Of a stretch of 64,000 nucleotides of DNA, positions 41,832 to 51,046 are shown piece after piece. The notes under the pieces are model-generated. The model saw only the letters and a list, made by a program, of their open reading frames with translations. It did not search any database and had not been told where the DNA came from. Position numbers and translations under genes: made by a program. The DNA is from Catenulispora sp. GP43 (GTDB lineage: Bacteria > Actinomycetota > Actinomycetes > Streptomycetales > Catenulisporaceae): assembly GCF_041260665.1 (NCBI RefSeq), contig NZ_JBGCCT010000038.1, forward strand, positions 55,607 to 119,606, in the 5' to 3' direction. Each line of letters opens with the position of its first letter. The stretch's first letter is position 1.

Positions 41832-44069
41832 TCATAGGTGCAGCGCCTCGAACGCCCCGGCGGAGACCGGCTCGGCGAACAGGTAGCCCTGGCCCTGGTC
41901 GCAGCCCAGTGCGCGCAGGGATTCGTACTGCTCGTCGCTCTCGATGCCCTCGCCGATGGTGATCATGCCCAGGGCGTGGGCCATGGTGATGACCGCGGTG
42001 ACGATCGCCGAGTCGCCGCCCTCGTGCTCCAGGCCGTTGACGAAGGCGCGGTCGATCTTCAGCGCGTCGGCGGGGATGCGGCGCAGGTGGCCCAGCGAGG
42101 AGTAGCCGGTGCCGAAGTCGTCGAGCGCGATGTGCACGCCGAGGTCGCTGACCTGGGAGAGCACGGCCTGCGCGAAGGCGGGCGCCTCGTGCACGGCGGT
42201 CTCGGTGACCTCCAGCCACAGCTGCTCGGGCCCCAGTCCGCTGCCGCTCAGCGCGGCGGCGACCTCGGCGACCAGGCCCTCGTCGTTGAGCTGGCGCGGG
42301 GACAGGTTCACGGCCATGGTCAGCGGCGGCAGTGCCGGGTCCCGGCGCGCGTTCCAGTCGGCCATCTGTCCGCAGGCCTCGCCCAGGACCCAACGGCCGA
42401 TCGGCACGATGAGGTCGCAGTCCTCGGCGACCGCGATGAAGGTGGACGGCGGCAGCAGGCCGCGCTCGGGGTGCTGCCAGCGGATCAGCGCCTCCATGCC
42501 GGTGATCCGCCGGTTGCGCAGGTCGTACACGGGCTCGTAGACCAGGCGGAACTCCTGCTGGTCGATGGCGCGGCGCAGTTCGCTCTCCAGCCACAGCCGG
42601 GAGACCGCCTCCTCGCGGACGCTGTCGTCGAAGAAGACGTAGCTGCCCGATCCGTGGTTGCGGGCCTTGACCCGGAACATGGCCGCGTCGGCATCGCGCA
42701 GCAGCGCGTCGGCCGTCGTGGCCGGGTCGGAGGTCACCGCGATCCCGATGCTGGCGCTGATGTGGATCGGCTGGCCGTCGCTGTCGAAGGGGGCCGCCAG
42801 GGCCCGGGAGACCCGCCGGGCCACCGCCGCGGCGTCCTTGCGGCCCTGGACGTGCTCGCACACGATCACGAACTCGTCGCCGCCGAAGCGGGCGATCAGG
42901 TCGCCGCCGCGGCGTACCGCGCTGCGCAGCCGCGCGGCGGTGGCGACCAGCAGCGCGTCGCCCGCGGCGTGGCCGAGGCTGTCGTTGACGACCTTGAAGC
43001 GGTCCAGGTCCAGGAACAGCACGGCCAGCCGGCCGCCGTCGGCGCGCATCCGGGCCAGGGCCGCCTCGATGCGCTCGACGAGCAGCGTGCGGTTCGGCAG
43101 GCGGGTCAGCGGGTCGGTCACGGCCTGATCGGCCAGCGCGTCCTCGATGCGCTTGCGGTCGGTCAGGTCGTGGCTGACGGTCAGGACGCTCACCACGGTG
43201 CCGTCGGCGTCCCGCTCGGGCACCAGGCGGGTGTGAAAGAAGCGGCGCGTACCGCCCAGGACGAGGTCGTGCTCCACCTCGTCGCCGACCCCGGTGCGCA
43301 GCACCCGCCGCAGCGTCTGCTCCCACTCCCGCACGAACTCCACGGGATGCCCGGCCTCCCGGTTGGTGCGCCCGACCAGCTCGTTCTCCGGCACGCCGGC
43401 CGCCCGCAGCGCAGCGGGGTTGGCGTAGGTGTAGCGCAGCTGCCGGTCGAAGCGGCACATGGGGTCGGGACTGGATTCGATCAGGGCCCGCAGCTCGGTG
43501 CCGATCCGGTCCAACTCGGCCGTCTTGGCCCGCAGCTGCGCCTCGGTGGTGGTGCGGGCGGTGATGTCACGGGAGATGCCGAAGGTGCCGATGATCATTC
43601 CGTCGAAGTCCCGCAGCGGCTGCTTGCTGCAGCTGAAGACGCGGTCGGACTCGTTCGGCAGGGTGATCGCCTCCCGGATGTCGAACATCGGCACCCCGGT
43701 GCGGATGATCTCCTCCTCATCCCGCTCCGCGTTCCGGGCGTGCTGCTCCGTGAAGTAGTCGAAGTCGGTCTTGCCGATCATCTCGGCCGGGTCGGCGGCC
43801 CCGGTGAGGTCGGCCTGGCTGCGGCTGACGCGGATGAAGCGGGACTGGCGGTCCTTGAAGTAGATGGTGTCGGCGCTGCTGGACAGGAGGTTGTGCAGGC
43901 AGATGCGGTCGAGCTGGTCGTGGCTCCGGTCCAGGTCGTGGCCAGGGTCCCGGCCCTGATCTCGGCCCTGACCCTGGCCCTGACCCTGGCCCTGATCTTG
44001 GCCCTGACCCTGGCCCTGACCCTGGCCCTGATCCTGGTTCCGGCCCGGGTCGTGCTCACTGAGGGACAT
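41832..44069 (-). CDS. PAS-PAS-GGDEF-EAL cyclic di-GMP enzyme
   Basis: A 745-residue signalling protein. Residues 11-40 are an unusual Gln/Gly/Asp repeat from DNA hexamers. PAS domains lie at about 52-172 (YFKDRQSRFIRVS) and 188-305 (DPMCRFDRQLRYTYANPAALR). The GGDEF domain holds RFGGDEF (396-400), so cyclase activity is expected. The EAL domain begins GMEALIRWQHPERG (Glu526) and has DDFGTGYSSL and the closing GYLFAEPVSA, so phosphodiesterase activity is also expected. No transmembrane segment is visible; it is likely cytosolic with PAS input. It shares a transcript with the HAD gene downstream. Confidence 0.94.
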   Translation of the reverse strand: MSLSEHDPGRNQDQGQGQGQGQGQDQGQGQGQGQGRDQGRDPGHDLDRSHDQLDRICLHNLLSSSADTIYFKDRQSRFIRVSRSQADLTGAADPAEMIGKTDFDYFTEQHARNAERDEEEIIRTGVPMFDIREAITLPNESDRVFSCSKQPLRDFDGMIIGTFGISRDITARTTTEAQLRAKTAELDRIGTELRALIESSPDPMCRFDRQLRYTYANPAALRAAGVPENELVGRTNREAGHPVEFVREWEQTLRRVLRTGVGDEVEHDLVLGGTRRFFHTRLVPERDADGTVVSVLTVSHDLTDRKRIEDALADQAVTDPLTRLPNRTLLVERIEAALARMRADGGRLAVLFLDLDRFKVVNDSLGHAAGDALLVATAARLRSAVRRGGDLIARFGGDEFVIVCEHVQGRKDAAAVARRVSRALAAPFDSDGQPIHISASIGIAVTSDPATTADALLRDADAAMFRVKARNHGSGSYVFFDDSVREEAVSRLWLESELRRAIDQQEFRLVYEPVYDLRNRRITGMEALIRWQHPERGLLPPSTFIAVAEDCDLIVPIGRWVLGEACGQMADWNARRDPALPPLTMAVNLSPRQLNDEGLVAEVAAALSGSGLGPEQLWLEVTETAVHEAPAFAQAVLSQVSDLGVHIALDDFGTGYSSLGHLRRIPADALKIDRAFVNGLEHEGGDSAIVTAVITMAHALGMITIGEGIESDEQYESLRALGCDQGQGYLFAEPVSAGAFEALHL

Positions 44070-44274
44070 GTGCCGACCGATCCGCGCAGCGCAGACCGTG
44101 TGACTGCGCCATGCGCTGTACTCGTTCCAATGCCTACAGTCCTTTACATGCTAAACCCGGGTGCGAAAGGGCGGTAAGGCCGGCGAGCGCGCCGTTGCTC
44201 CGTCCATCCGGTCCGTCGGCCGCCGACACCCCCGACATCTATCCACCGCATCAGCCTTCTGTGACACTTTCCGC

Positions 44275-45690
44275 ATGCAGATCGCCGTCATCGGAGCGGG
44301 AATCGCCGGGCTGGCCGTGACCAAGGTGCTCACGGCCGTGGGGCACGAGGTCACGACGTTCGACACCGAGCCGGAGGTCGGTGGCGTGTGGAGTCCCACG
44401 CGGCACTACCCCGGCCTGACCACGCAGAACACCCGGATGACCTACGAGTTCTCCGACCATGCCGCGCCGCAGACGTGGCCGGACTACCCCGGGGCCGGGC
44501 AGTGGCACGACTACTTACGCGGCTACGTCGACCGCTTCGGCTTCGGTGCGAACCTGCGGCTGAGCACCGGGGTCGCGCTGGCCGAGCCCATCGCCGCCGG
44601 CTGGGACGTGCGCCTGGACTCCGGCGAGCACGTCGAGGCGGCGCACCTGGTCATCGCCAACGGCGTGTTCTCCCGCCCGATGGTCCCCGACTGGCCCGGG
44701 CGGGCGGCGCACGCCGACGCCGGCGGCGTGGTCAAGGCCCCCTCGCAGCAGCTCACGCTGGACGACGCACGCGGCCGGCACGTGGTGGTCGTCGGGTACG
44801 GAAAGTCGGCCTGCGACACCGCGATGGCGCTGACGGCGTCCGCGGACTCGGTCACGATGGTGCCGCGCCGGCTGCTGTGGAAGGGCCCCAAGGTCCTGCT
44901 GGGCAAGCACTTCGAGGACGTGGCGATCACCCGCCTGGGCGAGGTCCTGTTCGCCAACCCGCGGCGCTTCGGCCCGGTCTTCGGCGTCCTGAGCCGGGCG
45001 ACGGTCAAGCAGCAGGGCCTGGACGCCCTGGGGCTGGTCCCGCCCGGCCGCTTCGACGACATCGCCTCCAGCAGCGCCAGCCTGGCCACCGACGGCTTCT
45101 TCGACGCGGTGCGCTCCGGCGCGATCGCGGTCCGCCGCGACCGTTCCATCGCCGAGCTGCGCGGCGCGGGCAAGCCGCAGGCCGTGCTGGACGACGGCAC
45201 CGAGCTGCCCGCCGACCTGATCGTCGCCGCCACCGGCTTCGAGCAGAGCGTGCCGTTCCTCGACCAGCCGCTCACCGCGCAGAACGCGGAGGGCGACTTC
45301 GAACTGTTCCGCAACGTCCTGCCCCACCACATCCCGAACCTGACCTTCGCCGGCTACAACACCTCGCTGGTCAGTTCCCTGAGCGCCGAGGTCGGAGCGA
45401 CCTGGATCGCGGCCCACCTCGCCGGCGCCCTCACCCTGCCCCCGCTCCCGGCCCGCCAGGCCCAGGTCCGCGCGGACCTGGCGGCGCGCAAGGCGCGCAT
45501 GCGCGGCCAGTACGCGAGCGGCACGGTGGTCCTGCCCCGCTCGCTGGGGAACATCGACCGGATGCTCGGCGACATGCACGCCGTGCTACCACGGCGGACG
45601 CGGCTGGCGCAGTGGACGCGGCGGTCGTACTCGACGGACTTCCGCGAGACGCTCGCCGCGGCGGCGCGGGGGTTGGGGGCGGTGGGCTGA
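44275..45690 (+). CDS. Flavin-containing monooxygenase-like oxidoreductase
   Basis: A 471-residue flavoprotein from ATG 44275. FAD motif: QIAVIGAGIAGLAVTKVLTAVG at the N-terminus, then VGGVWSPTRHYPGLTTQNTRMTYEFSD. The NADPH Rossmann motif is VVVVGYGKSACDTAMAL near residue 165, and ATGFEQSVPFL near 320 is the conserved ATGF segment. It matches class B FMO or Baeyer-Villiger-like enzymes in layout, although the strict fingerprint could not be checked. Promoter and operator are not evident. It is divergent from the GGDEF-EAL gene and converges on a VOC gene. Confidence 0.88.
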   Translation: MQIAVIGAGIAGLAVTKVLTAVGHEVTTFDTEPEVGGVWSPTRHYPGLTTQNTRMTYEFSDHAAPQTWPDYPGAGQWHDYLRGYVDRFGFGANLRLSTGVALAEPIAAGWDVRLDSGEHVEAAHLVIANGVFSRPMVPDWPGRAAHADAGGVVKAPSQQLTLDDARGRHVVVVGYGKSACDTAMALTASADSVTMVPRRLLWKGPKVLLGKHFEDVAITRLGEVLFANPRRFGPVFGVLSRATVKQQGLDALGLVPPGRFDDIASSSASLATDGFFDAVRSGAIAVRRDRSIAELRGAGKPQAVLDDGTELPADLIVAATGFEQSVPFLDQPLTAQNAEGDFELFRNVLPHHIPNLTFAGYNTSLVSSLSAEVGATWIAAHLAGALTLPPLPARQAQVRADLAARKARMRGQYASGTVVLPRSLGNIDRMLGDMHAVLPRRTRLAQWTRRSYSTDFRETLAAAARGLGAVG

Positions 45691-45718
45691 AGCGGCGGCG
45701 CGGCGTGCCGCCGGGGTG

Positions 45719-45764
45719 TCGGGGCGTCGGTTGATGTCGAACCGGGGCATCAGTTGATGTCGAA
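45719..45764. repeat. 23-bp tandem duplication spanning the VOC stop
   Basis: Two adjacent 23-bp units (45719-45741 and 45742-45764) differ at three bases and share GTTGATGTCGAA. The second contains the minus-strand VOC stop codon (45750-45752) and its last four codons; the first is the duplicate beyond it. Confidence 0.85.
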
Positions 45765-46193
45765 TTCGTTGCCCTCAGGGTCCTTCATCCCGACCGCATA
45801 GTGATCGAGCCCGTCCTGCTGCATGACCATCGTCATGGTCGCGCCCAAGTCCACGAGCCGCCGCGCCTCGGCATCAACGCGCCGCTTGCGCTCCTCGAAC
45901 GGATCCGAGTGCTCGCCGCTGGCGTGGATGTCAATGTGCAGCCGGTTCTTCACCGTCTTCGCCTCGGCGACCGCGTTGAACCAGATCGCCGGGCCACCGC
46001 CGGCCGGGTCGCTGATGCGGTCCGCGCCGTCGGCGAGTTCGGCCTCCGGCAGGCCGAGGTCGCGGTAGTAGTCGTTCCACGTGGCGAAGCCGGTCGGCGG
46101 CGGCGCGAGCACGTAGCCCAGCGCCGCGGCCCAGAACCGGGCCTGGCGGTCGGGGTCGGCGCAGTCGATCACCAGCTGGTAGCGGACGGACAT
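45750..46193 (-). CDS. VOC superfamily (glyoxalase-like) protein
   Basis: A 147-residue protein opening VRYQLVIDCADPDRQARFWAAALGY, typical of the glyoxalase_6-like group, with IWFNAVAEAKTVKNRLHIDIHA in the middle and HYAVGMKDPEGNEFDIN at the end. The pattern His/Glu residues for metal binding (LHIDIH, GNEFDI) are present. It is preceded on the same strand by a serine hydrolase gene ending 26 nt upstream, so a transcript with it is possible. Its stop lies in a 23-bp duplication. Substrate unknown. Confidence 0.88.
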   Translation of the reverse strand: MSVRYQLVIDCADPDRQARFWAAALGYVLAPPPTGFATWNDYYRDLGLPEAELADGADRISDPAGGGPAIWFNAVAEAKTVKNRLHIDIHASGEHSDPFEERKRRVDAEARRLVDLGATMTMVMQQDGLDHYAVGMKDPEGNEFDIN

Positions 46194-46218
46194 CGGGGTC
46201 CTCTCCTGCTCGTTCGTC

Positions 46219-47106
46219 TCAGTGTTCGCGCAGATGGTCGTGCAGCGCGCGGGCGATCCGCCCGATGAGCGCGTCCACCGCGGGCTGCGCCACCGCCGGC
46301 ACCTTCGATTCGGTCATGGCGACGACCGCGTACGTCTCGCCATCTTCGTGCTCGACGACACCGGCGTCATGCCGCAGGTTCAACAGGGTCCCGGACTTGG
46401 AGGCCCAGGAGGTGGCGTCCGAGATGAAGTCGGGCCCGAGCCGGCGCTGGAGGACCCCGTCGCCCATCAGGGCTCTGACACGCGCGGCGACCTGCGGATG
46501 GATCGCGGTCGGGCGCCACAGCTCCTGCAACAGGTCGGCGAGCGCCCGGGCCGTGCCGGTGTTGGCGCGGGTGAGGTCCAGGTGCGCGAGGGGATGGCCG
46601 CCACCGGGTGTACGCGCGCCCATGGCCAGCGTGTGCGCCAGTCCGGGTTCGCTGCCGGAGACGCCGAGCAGGTCGCGCATCGGATGCCGCACCGCGATGC
46701 CGCCGATTCCGGCCTCGGCCAGGGTCCGGTCCACCTCGCTGGGCGGCACCAGTCCGAACAGCGCGTCGGCGGCGGCGTTGTCGCTGATCGCGACGGCGAG
46801 GTAGATCAGGTCCTCGATCGCGATGCGGGCCGGGTGCCTGAACCGGCCGATACCGATCGGCGGAGGCGGCGTTCCGGGATCGGGGACGAGCTCGAGCATC
46901 CGCCCGCCGTCGAGCCGCCCGGCACGGATCGCTTCCAGGACGGCGATCGCCAACGGCACCTTGACCAGCGAGGCGATCGGGTACGTGACGTCGGTATCGA
47001 CGGCGATCTCCTGGCCGGTACCCAGATCGCGCACGAGGAAGGACCCTGACAAACCGGCTTCCGCCAACCTTTCCCGGCAATCCGCGATCAGGCCTCTGTC
47101 ACGCAT
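46219..47106 (-). CDS. Class A beta-lactamase-like serine hydrolase
   Basis: A 295-residue protein from ATG 47106, overlapping the LysR gene end by 8 nt. It shows the SxxK motif in YPIASLVKVPLAIA, the SDN motif in AISDNAAADALFG and a KSGT triad in SWASKSGTLLN. The omega-loop region reads HLDLTRANTGTARAL and lacks the usual ExxLN glutamate, so it may be a serine hydrolase or peptidase rather than an efficient lactamase. No signal peptide is visible, unlike the lipoprotein homologue at 48078. The coupling to LysR suggests a shared signal such as cell-wall fragments or a beta-lactam. Confidence 0.82.
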   Translation of the reverse strand: MRDRGLIADCRERLAEAGLSGSFLVRDLGTGQEIAVDTDVTYPIASLVKVPLAIAVLEAIRAGRLDGGRMLELVPDPGTPPPPIGIGRFRHPARIAIEDLIYLAVAISDNAAADALFGLVPPSEVDRTLAEAGIGGIAVRHPMRDLLGVSGSEPGLAHTLAMGARTPGGGHPLAHLDLTRANTGTARALADLLQELWRPTAIHPQVAARVRALMGDGVLQRRLGPDFISDATSWASKSGTLLNLRHDAGVVEHEDGETYAVVAMTESKVPAVAQPAVDALIGRIARALHDHLREH

Positions 47107-48001
47107 CGGCCACACCCAACGCCCGCGCCAACACGGCACCGAGAAGCGTCCGTATGAGCAAGGCGTCCTCGCCGATGTCCGAGACGACGGTGTAGCCCCG
47201 GGCGACCGGCGCGTCGGCGATCGGCCGCCAGGCCAGGCCGAGGTCGCGAGCCTGGTCGGCGGAGGCGAGCACGAAATCGTCGGTGCGTATAGCGGCCCCG
47301 ACCGCCGTGACCAGCGAGGCCGCGACCGAGATCTGCGCGGGCAGCAGCGCGGCGCGGTGTCCGGCGCGCTGGAGCACGTCGCGGACGTACGGGACGTCGT
47401 CCTCGGGCTGGATCCAGGCGCGGCGCAGCGCCGGGTCGGTCCGTGACGGCCGCAGCGATTCCAGCCGCACCGGGCGGGGTGTGGACGAGCCCTGCGAATC
47501 GCCGTGCCGATCCGGCGTCGGGGGCCGTGCCAGCCCGAGCGGGACGACCCAGATCGCCTCGGTCGGCGGCACCGCCCGTACTGCGGCGCGCACCGCCTTG
47601 TCGCGCATCCATGCAGTGCGTTGCTCCGGGCCCGCGCAGCGGATGTCCAGGGCCACGCCGGCCTCGCGCGCCGCGGCGTCCAGCAGCGCCAGGTGCCGCA
47701 CGCCGCAGGTCTCCGGCACCGCCAGGGTCAACGGCCGCAGCTTGGCCTCGGCGGCGTGGTGTTCGAGCGCTTCGGCGTACTGCACGAGCCGTTTGGCCGG
47801 CCCCAGCATGTCCTGGCCGAAGACGGTGAGCACGGCCCGGCGCGCCGTGCGGTCGAACAACGGCTGTCGGAAGTGCTTCTCCAGCGCGGCCACGCGGCGG
47901 CTGGCCACGGACTGCGGGATGCCCTCGGCGGCGGCGCCGAGGGTGAAGCTGCCGCGCTCGGCCACGGAGGTGAAGATGCGGCAGGCGCTGACGAGGTCCA
48001 C
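47099..48001 (-). CDS. LysR family transcriptional regulator
   Basis: A 300-residue LysR regulator, start GTG 48001 because the HTH begins directly: LVSACRIFTSVAERGSFTLGAAAEGIPQSVASRRVAALEKHFRQPLFDRTARRAVLTVFGQ. The C-terminal part is the substrate-binding fold (LTLAVPETCGVRHLALLDAAA). It lies between two beta-lactamase-fold genes: one downstream on its own strand, overlapping by 8 nt, and one divergent at 48078. A 15-bp T-N11-A palindrome lies 14 nt upstream. The arrangement recalls AmpR-AmpC, so control by cell-wall signals is a reasonable idea. Confidence 0.87.
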   Translation of the reverse strand: MDLVSACRIFTSVAERGSFTLGAAAEGIPQSVASRRVAALEKHFRQPLFDRTARRAVLTVFGQDMLGPAKRLVQYAEALEHHAAEAKLRPLTLAVPETCGVRHLALLDAAAREAGVALDIRCAGPEQRTAWMRDKAVRAAVRAVPPTEAIWVVPLGLARPPTPDRHGDSQGSSTPRPVRLESLRPSRTDPALRRAWIQPEDDVPYVRDVLQRAGHRAALLPAQISVAASLVTAVGAAIRTDDFVLASADQARDLGLAWRPIADAPVARGYTVVSDIGEDALLIRTLLGAVLARALGVADA

Positions 48002-48014
48002 GGGATCAGATCGT

Positions 48015-48029
48015 ATGCCGAATCGGCAT
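48015..48029. promoter_or_regulatory. LysR box (T-N11-A palindrome)
   Basis: ATGCCGA-A-TCGGCAT (48015-48029) is a perfect inverted repeat with the T-N11-A form of LysR sites (T 48016, A 48028). It sits in the 76-nt gap between the LysR gene and the lipoprotein beta-lactamase. Confidence 0.8.
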
Positions 48030-48077
48030 GGAACATCGCGTCCGGGTCTTTGACCGGATGGATCAATCCCGACCAGG

Positions 48078-49082
48078 GTGGCACGCATGAGCACATTCAC
48101 GGAGCGGATCCTTTCCCGTACGGTCCCGGTCGCGGCCTCGTTCGGCTTGGCGGCCGCGGCGCTCGGCGGGTGTTCCACGGCGTCGCATCCGGCGGCCGCC
48201 ACACCCTCGGGCGGCGGCGCGGCCACATCGACGCCCGCGGCGGCAACCGAATCCGCGTCCGAATCCGCATCCGGAACGACGCCCGCTCCCTCGGACACCG
48301 GCAGCGGCTCGACGGCCTTCACAGACCTCGAATCCCGCTATCATGCACAGCTCGGCCTCTACGCCCTGGACACCGGCTCCGGCCGCACGGTCGCGTTCCA
48401 AGCAGACAACCGGTTCGCCTTCTGCTCGACGGTCAAAGCCCTGGCCGCCGCCGAACTCCTGCACCGCGAGACCGACGCCCAACTGGCCCAGACCATCACC
48501 TACAGCGCCTCGGACCTCGTGGACTACTCCCCGGTCACCTCCCAGCACGTGAACGGCGGCATGACCCTCACCGCGGTGATGACCGCGGCGATCGAGGTCA
48601 GCGACAACACCGCGCTGAATCTGATGCTCAACCAGCTCGGCGGCCCGTCGGGCCTACAGTCGGCGCTGCGGTCCATGAACGACGCGACCACCAACGCCGA
48701 CCGCCCCGAGCCGACCGTCAACTCGGCCGTGCCCGGCGACGTGCAGGACACCAGTACCCCGCGGGCGCTGGCCGAGGACCTGCGCGCGTACGTGCTCGGC
48801 ACCGCCCTCACTCCGCAGCGGCGCACATTGCTGACCTCCTGGCTCACCGCGAACACCACCGGCGGTCCCTACATCCGGGCCTCGGTCCCGGCCGGCTGGA
48901 AGGTCGGCGACAAGACCGGCAACGGCGACTACGGCACGCGCAACGACATCGCCGTGCTGTGGCCGCCCAACCGCGCGCCGATCGTCATCGCAGTGCTCTC
49001 CCACCGCGACGGCAAGGACGCGAACTCCGCCGACGCCCTCATCGCCGACGCCACGAAGCTGGCCCTGCAGCGGATCGGCTGA
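48078..49082 (+). CDS. Class A beta-lactamase lipoprotein
   Basis: A 334-residue protein (ATG 48087 is an alternative start). The N-terminus is a lipoprotein signal ending in the lipobox LGGC, followed by a Ser/Ala/Gly/Thr linker of about 45 residues. The catalytic SxxK is in FCSTVKALAAAELL, SDN in IEVSDNTALNLML, the omega loop is DRPEPTVN with the general-base Glu, and KTG lies in GDKTGNGDYG. All four class A elements are present, so hydrolysis of beta-lactams is likely. It is anchored on the outer face of the membrane. It is divergent from the LysR gene over a T-N11-A box. Confidence 0.93.
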   Translation: MARMSTFTERILSRTVPVAASFGLAAAALGGCSTASHPAAATPSGGGAATSTPAAATESASESASGTTPAPSDTGSGSTAFTDLESRYHAQLGLYALDTGSGRTVAFQADNRFAFCSTVKALAAAELLHRETDAQLAQTITYSASDLVDYSPVTSQHVNGGMTLTAVMTAAIEVSDNTALNLMLNQLGGPSGLQSALRSMNDATTNADRPEPTVNSAVPGDVQDTSTPRALAEDLRAYVLGTALTPQRRTLLTSWLTANTTGGPYIRASVPAGWKVGDKTGNGDYGTRNDIAVLWPPNRAPIVIAVLSHRDGKDANSADALIADATKLALQRIG

Positions 49083-49192
49083 TCCCGGGAAGGGACATCA
49101 CCGCGACGTGACCTGCGGATTCCTCCGTAGCATCGCCTCTGGCTGAACAATCACCTACGATTAAGCAGCCGATCAAATGATGATCCCGACAG

Positions 49193-50998
49193 ATGGACAT
49201 GGACGACGGGCACTCGCGGGGCGACGCACGAGGAGAGCACGCCGAGGCGCTCCTCGGTACCGTCACGTCGTTGAGCACCGAGCTGCTGGTCGGCATCCTG
49301 GCCGAGGCCCCGATCGGGATGGGTCTGCTCAACGCCGAACTGCGCTGGGTCTACGCCAATTCGGCCTTCTTCTCCACCACCGGCCTGGACGCGGCCCGGA
49401 TCCTGAACCGGCCCGCCGCCGCGACGCCGTTCGCCGCCGACCTGCCGGCTATCAGACGCGTCCTGCTCGACGGGAATGCCCGGGACGGCTCGTACGACGG
49501 CGGTAACGGCCCCGGCGGCGCTCGCGGCACCAGCGGGACCGGCGGACCTGGCGGCACCGGCAGGACAGCCAGCCCTGACGACGACCAGTCCGGGCTGGTC
49601 ACCGCCACCGGCACCGGCTGGCATGTCCGCTACCGGCGGCTGGAGGTCGACGGCCGGATCGCCGGGGTGGTCGCGGCGGTGACCGGGCCGGCGACCCCGG
49701 ACCAGCGCCGGCTGGACCAGGCCCGCCGCCGGCTGGCGCTCCAGGACGCCGCGGCCGAGCGCATCGGCACCACGCTCGACGTGGACATCACCTGTATCGA
49801 ACTGGCCGAGCTCACGGTGCCGGCGATGGCGGACCTCACCATCGTCGAGGTGCTGCCGTACGAGGTCACCGACCGGGGCAAGGGCGGCGCGCCCGAGGCC
49901 CCCCGGATGCGCCGGGCGGCCCTGGCCTGCGCGCCGGGACTGCGCCGCCGGCTCGGCACGCTGGCCATGCCCGGCGCCTCGGTGCGGCCCGGTGCCGACT
50001 CCGCGGTCGCGCGCAGCCTGGCCGAGGGCCGGCTGGTCGTCGCCAACCACCTCTCCGAGGCGGAGTTGGAGGACCAGGCCGCGAACGCGGAGATCCTGGC
50101 GGCGTACCGGCTGGCCGGTATCGGCTCGGTCCTGTCTGTGCCGCTGAGCGCGCGCGGGCGGCTGGTCGGGGTGATGACGCTGGCCCGCGGGCGGGGCCGC
50201 GAGGGGTTCGGCGACGACGACGCGGTCCTGGTCAAGGACCTCGCCGACCGGGCGGCGGTCAGCGTCGAGAACGCCCGGCAGTACGCCGACTCCCAGAGCG
50301 TGACCCTGGAACTGCAGCGCGCGCTGCTGGTCGAACCGGGCCGCCCGCACTCGAACCTGGAGGTCGCCGCGCGCTATCTGCCCTCCGGCAACCGCGCGCT
50401 GGTCGGCGGCGACTGGTACGAGATCGTGCGGCTGCCGTTCGGCCGGACGCTGCTGGTCATGGGCGACGTCATGGGACACGGGGTCGAGGCCGCGGTCGAC
50501 ATGAGCATCTACCGCTCGGCGATCCGCGACGCCGGCGGCATGGACCTGCCGCCGCACGGGATCCTGCGGCATCTGGACAACCTGATCTCCAAGGAGGAGT
50601 CGGCGCGCCCGGCGACCTGCCTGCTCGGCGTCGCCGACCCGGACCGGGGGCGCTGGACGTTCGCGAGCGCCGGGCACCTGCCGCCGGCGCTGTTCGCGGC
50701 CGACCGGCCCACCGAGCTGGTCGAGCTGCCCACCGGACCGCCGCTGGGGACCGGCGTGGGCGGGTACGAGCAGGTGATCGTCGATCTGCGGGCGGACCAG
50801 GTGCTGCTGATCTACACCGACGGCCTGGTGGAACGGCGCGGCGAGGACATCGACGTCTCGCTGGCCCGGCTGGCGTCGCTACCGCTCCCGGTCGGCGGCG
50901 GGTTGGAGGATCTGCTCGACGACGCGCTGCGCCTGGTCGCGCCGCCGGCGGTCGAGGACGACATCGCGCTTCTGGCCGCGCGCGCCGCACCGCGGTAA
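49193..50998 (+). CDS. PAS-GAF-SpoIIE phosphatase
   Basis: A 601-residue protein. A PAS-like region lies at about 30-165 (LLVGILAEAPIGMGLLNAELRWVYANSAFF) with a Gly/Thr-rich insertion at about 100-130. A GAF domain spans about 190-365. The SpoIIE/PP2C domain covers about 385-598, with ARYLPSGNRALVGGDWYEIV, MGDVMGHGVEAAVDM and the closing VEDDIALLAAR carrying metal-binding Asp residues. Such phosphatases act on anti-anti-sigma factors in partner-switching control of sigma factors; no anti-sigma or STAS gene is adjacent. The start follows AGACAG with a weak ribosome site. Confidence 0.93.
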   Translation: MDMDDGHSRGDARGEHAEALLGTVTSLSTELLVGILAEAPIGMGLLNAELRWVYANSAFFSTTGLDAARILNRPAAATPFAADLPAIRRVLLDGNARDGSYDGGNGPGGARGTSGTGGPGGTGRTASPDDDQSGLVTATGTGWHVRYRRLEVDGRIAGVVAAVTGPATPDQRRLDQARRRLALQDAAAERIGTTLDVDITCIELAELTVPAMADLTIVEVLPYEVTDRGKGGAPEAPRMRRAALACAPGLRRRLGTLAMPGASVRPGADSAVARSLAEGRLVVANHLSEAELEDQAANAEILAAYRLAGIGSVLSVPLSARGRLVGVMTLARGRGREGFGDDDAVLVKDLADRAAVSVENARQYADSQSVTLELQRALLVEPGRPHSNLEVAARYLPSGNRALVGGDWYEIVRLPFGRTLLVMGDVMGHGVEAAVDMSIYRSAIRDAGGMDLPPHGILRHLDNLISKEESARPATCLLGVADPDRGRWTFASAGHLPPALFAADRPTELVELPTGPPLGTGVGGYEQVIVDLRADQVLLIYTDGLVERRGEDIDVSLARLASLPLPVGGGLEDLLDDALRLVAPPAVEDDIALLAARAAPR

Positions 50999-51046
50999 TC
51001 GCCTGCGCTGCTACGCGGCTGCTCAATACGCGTACATGCGTATGAG

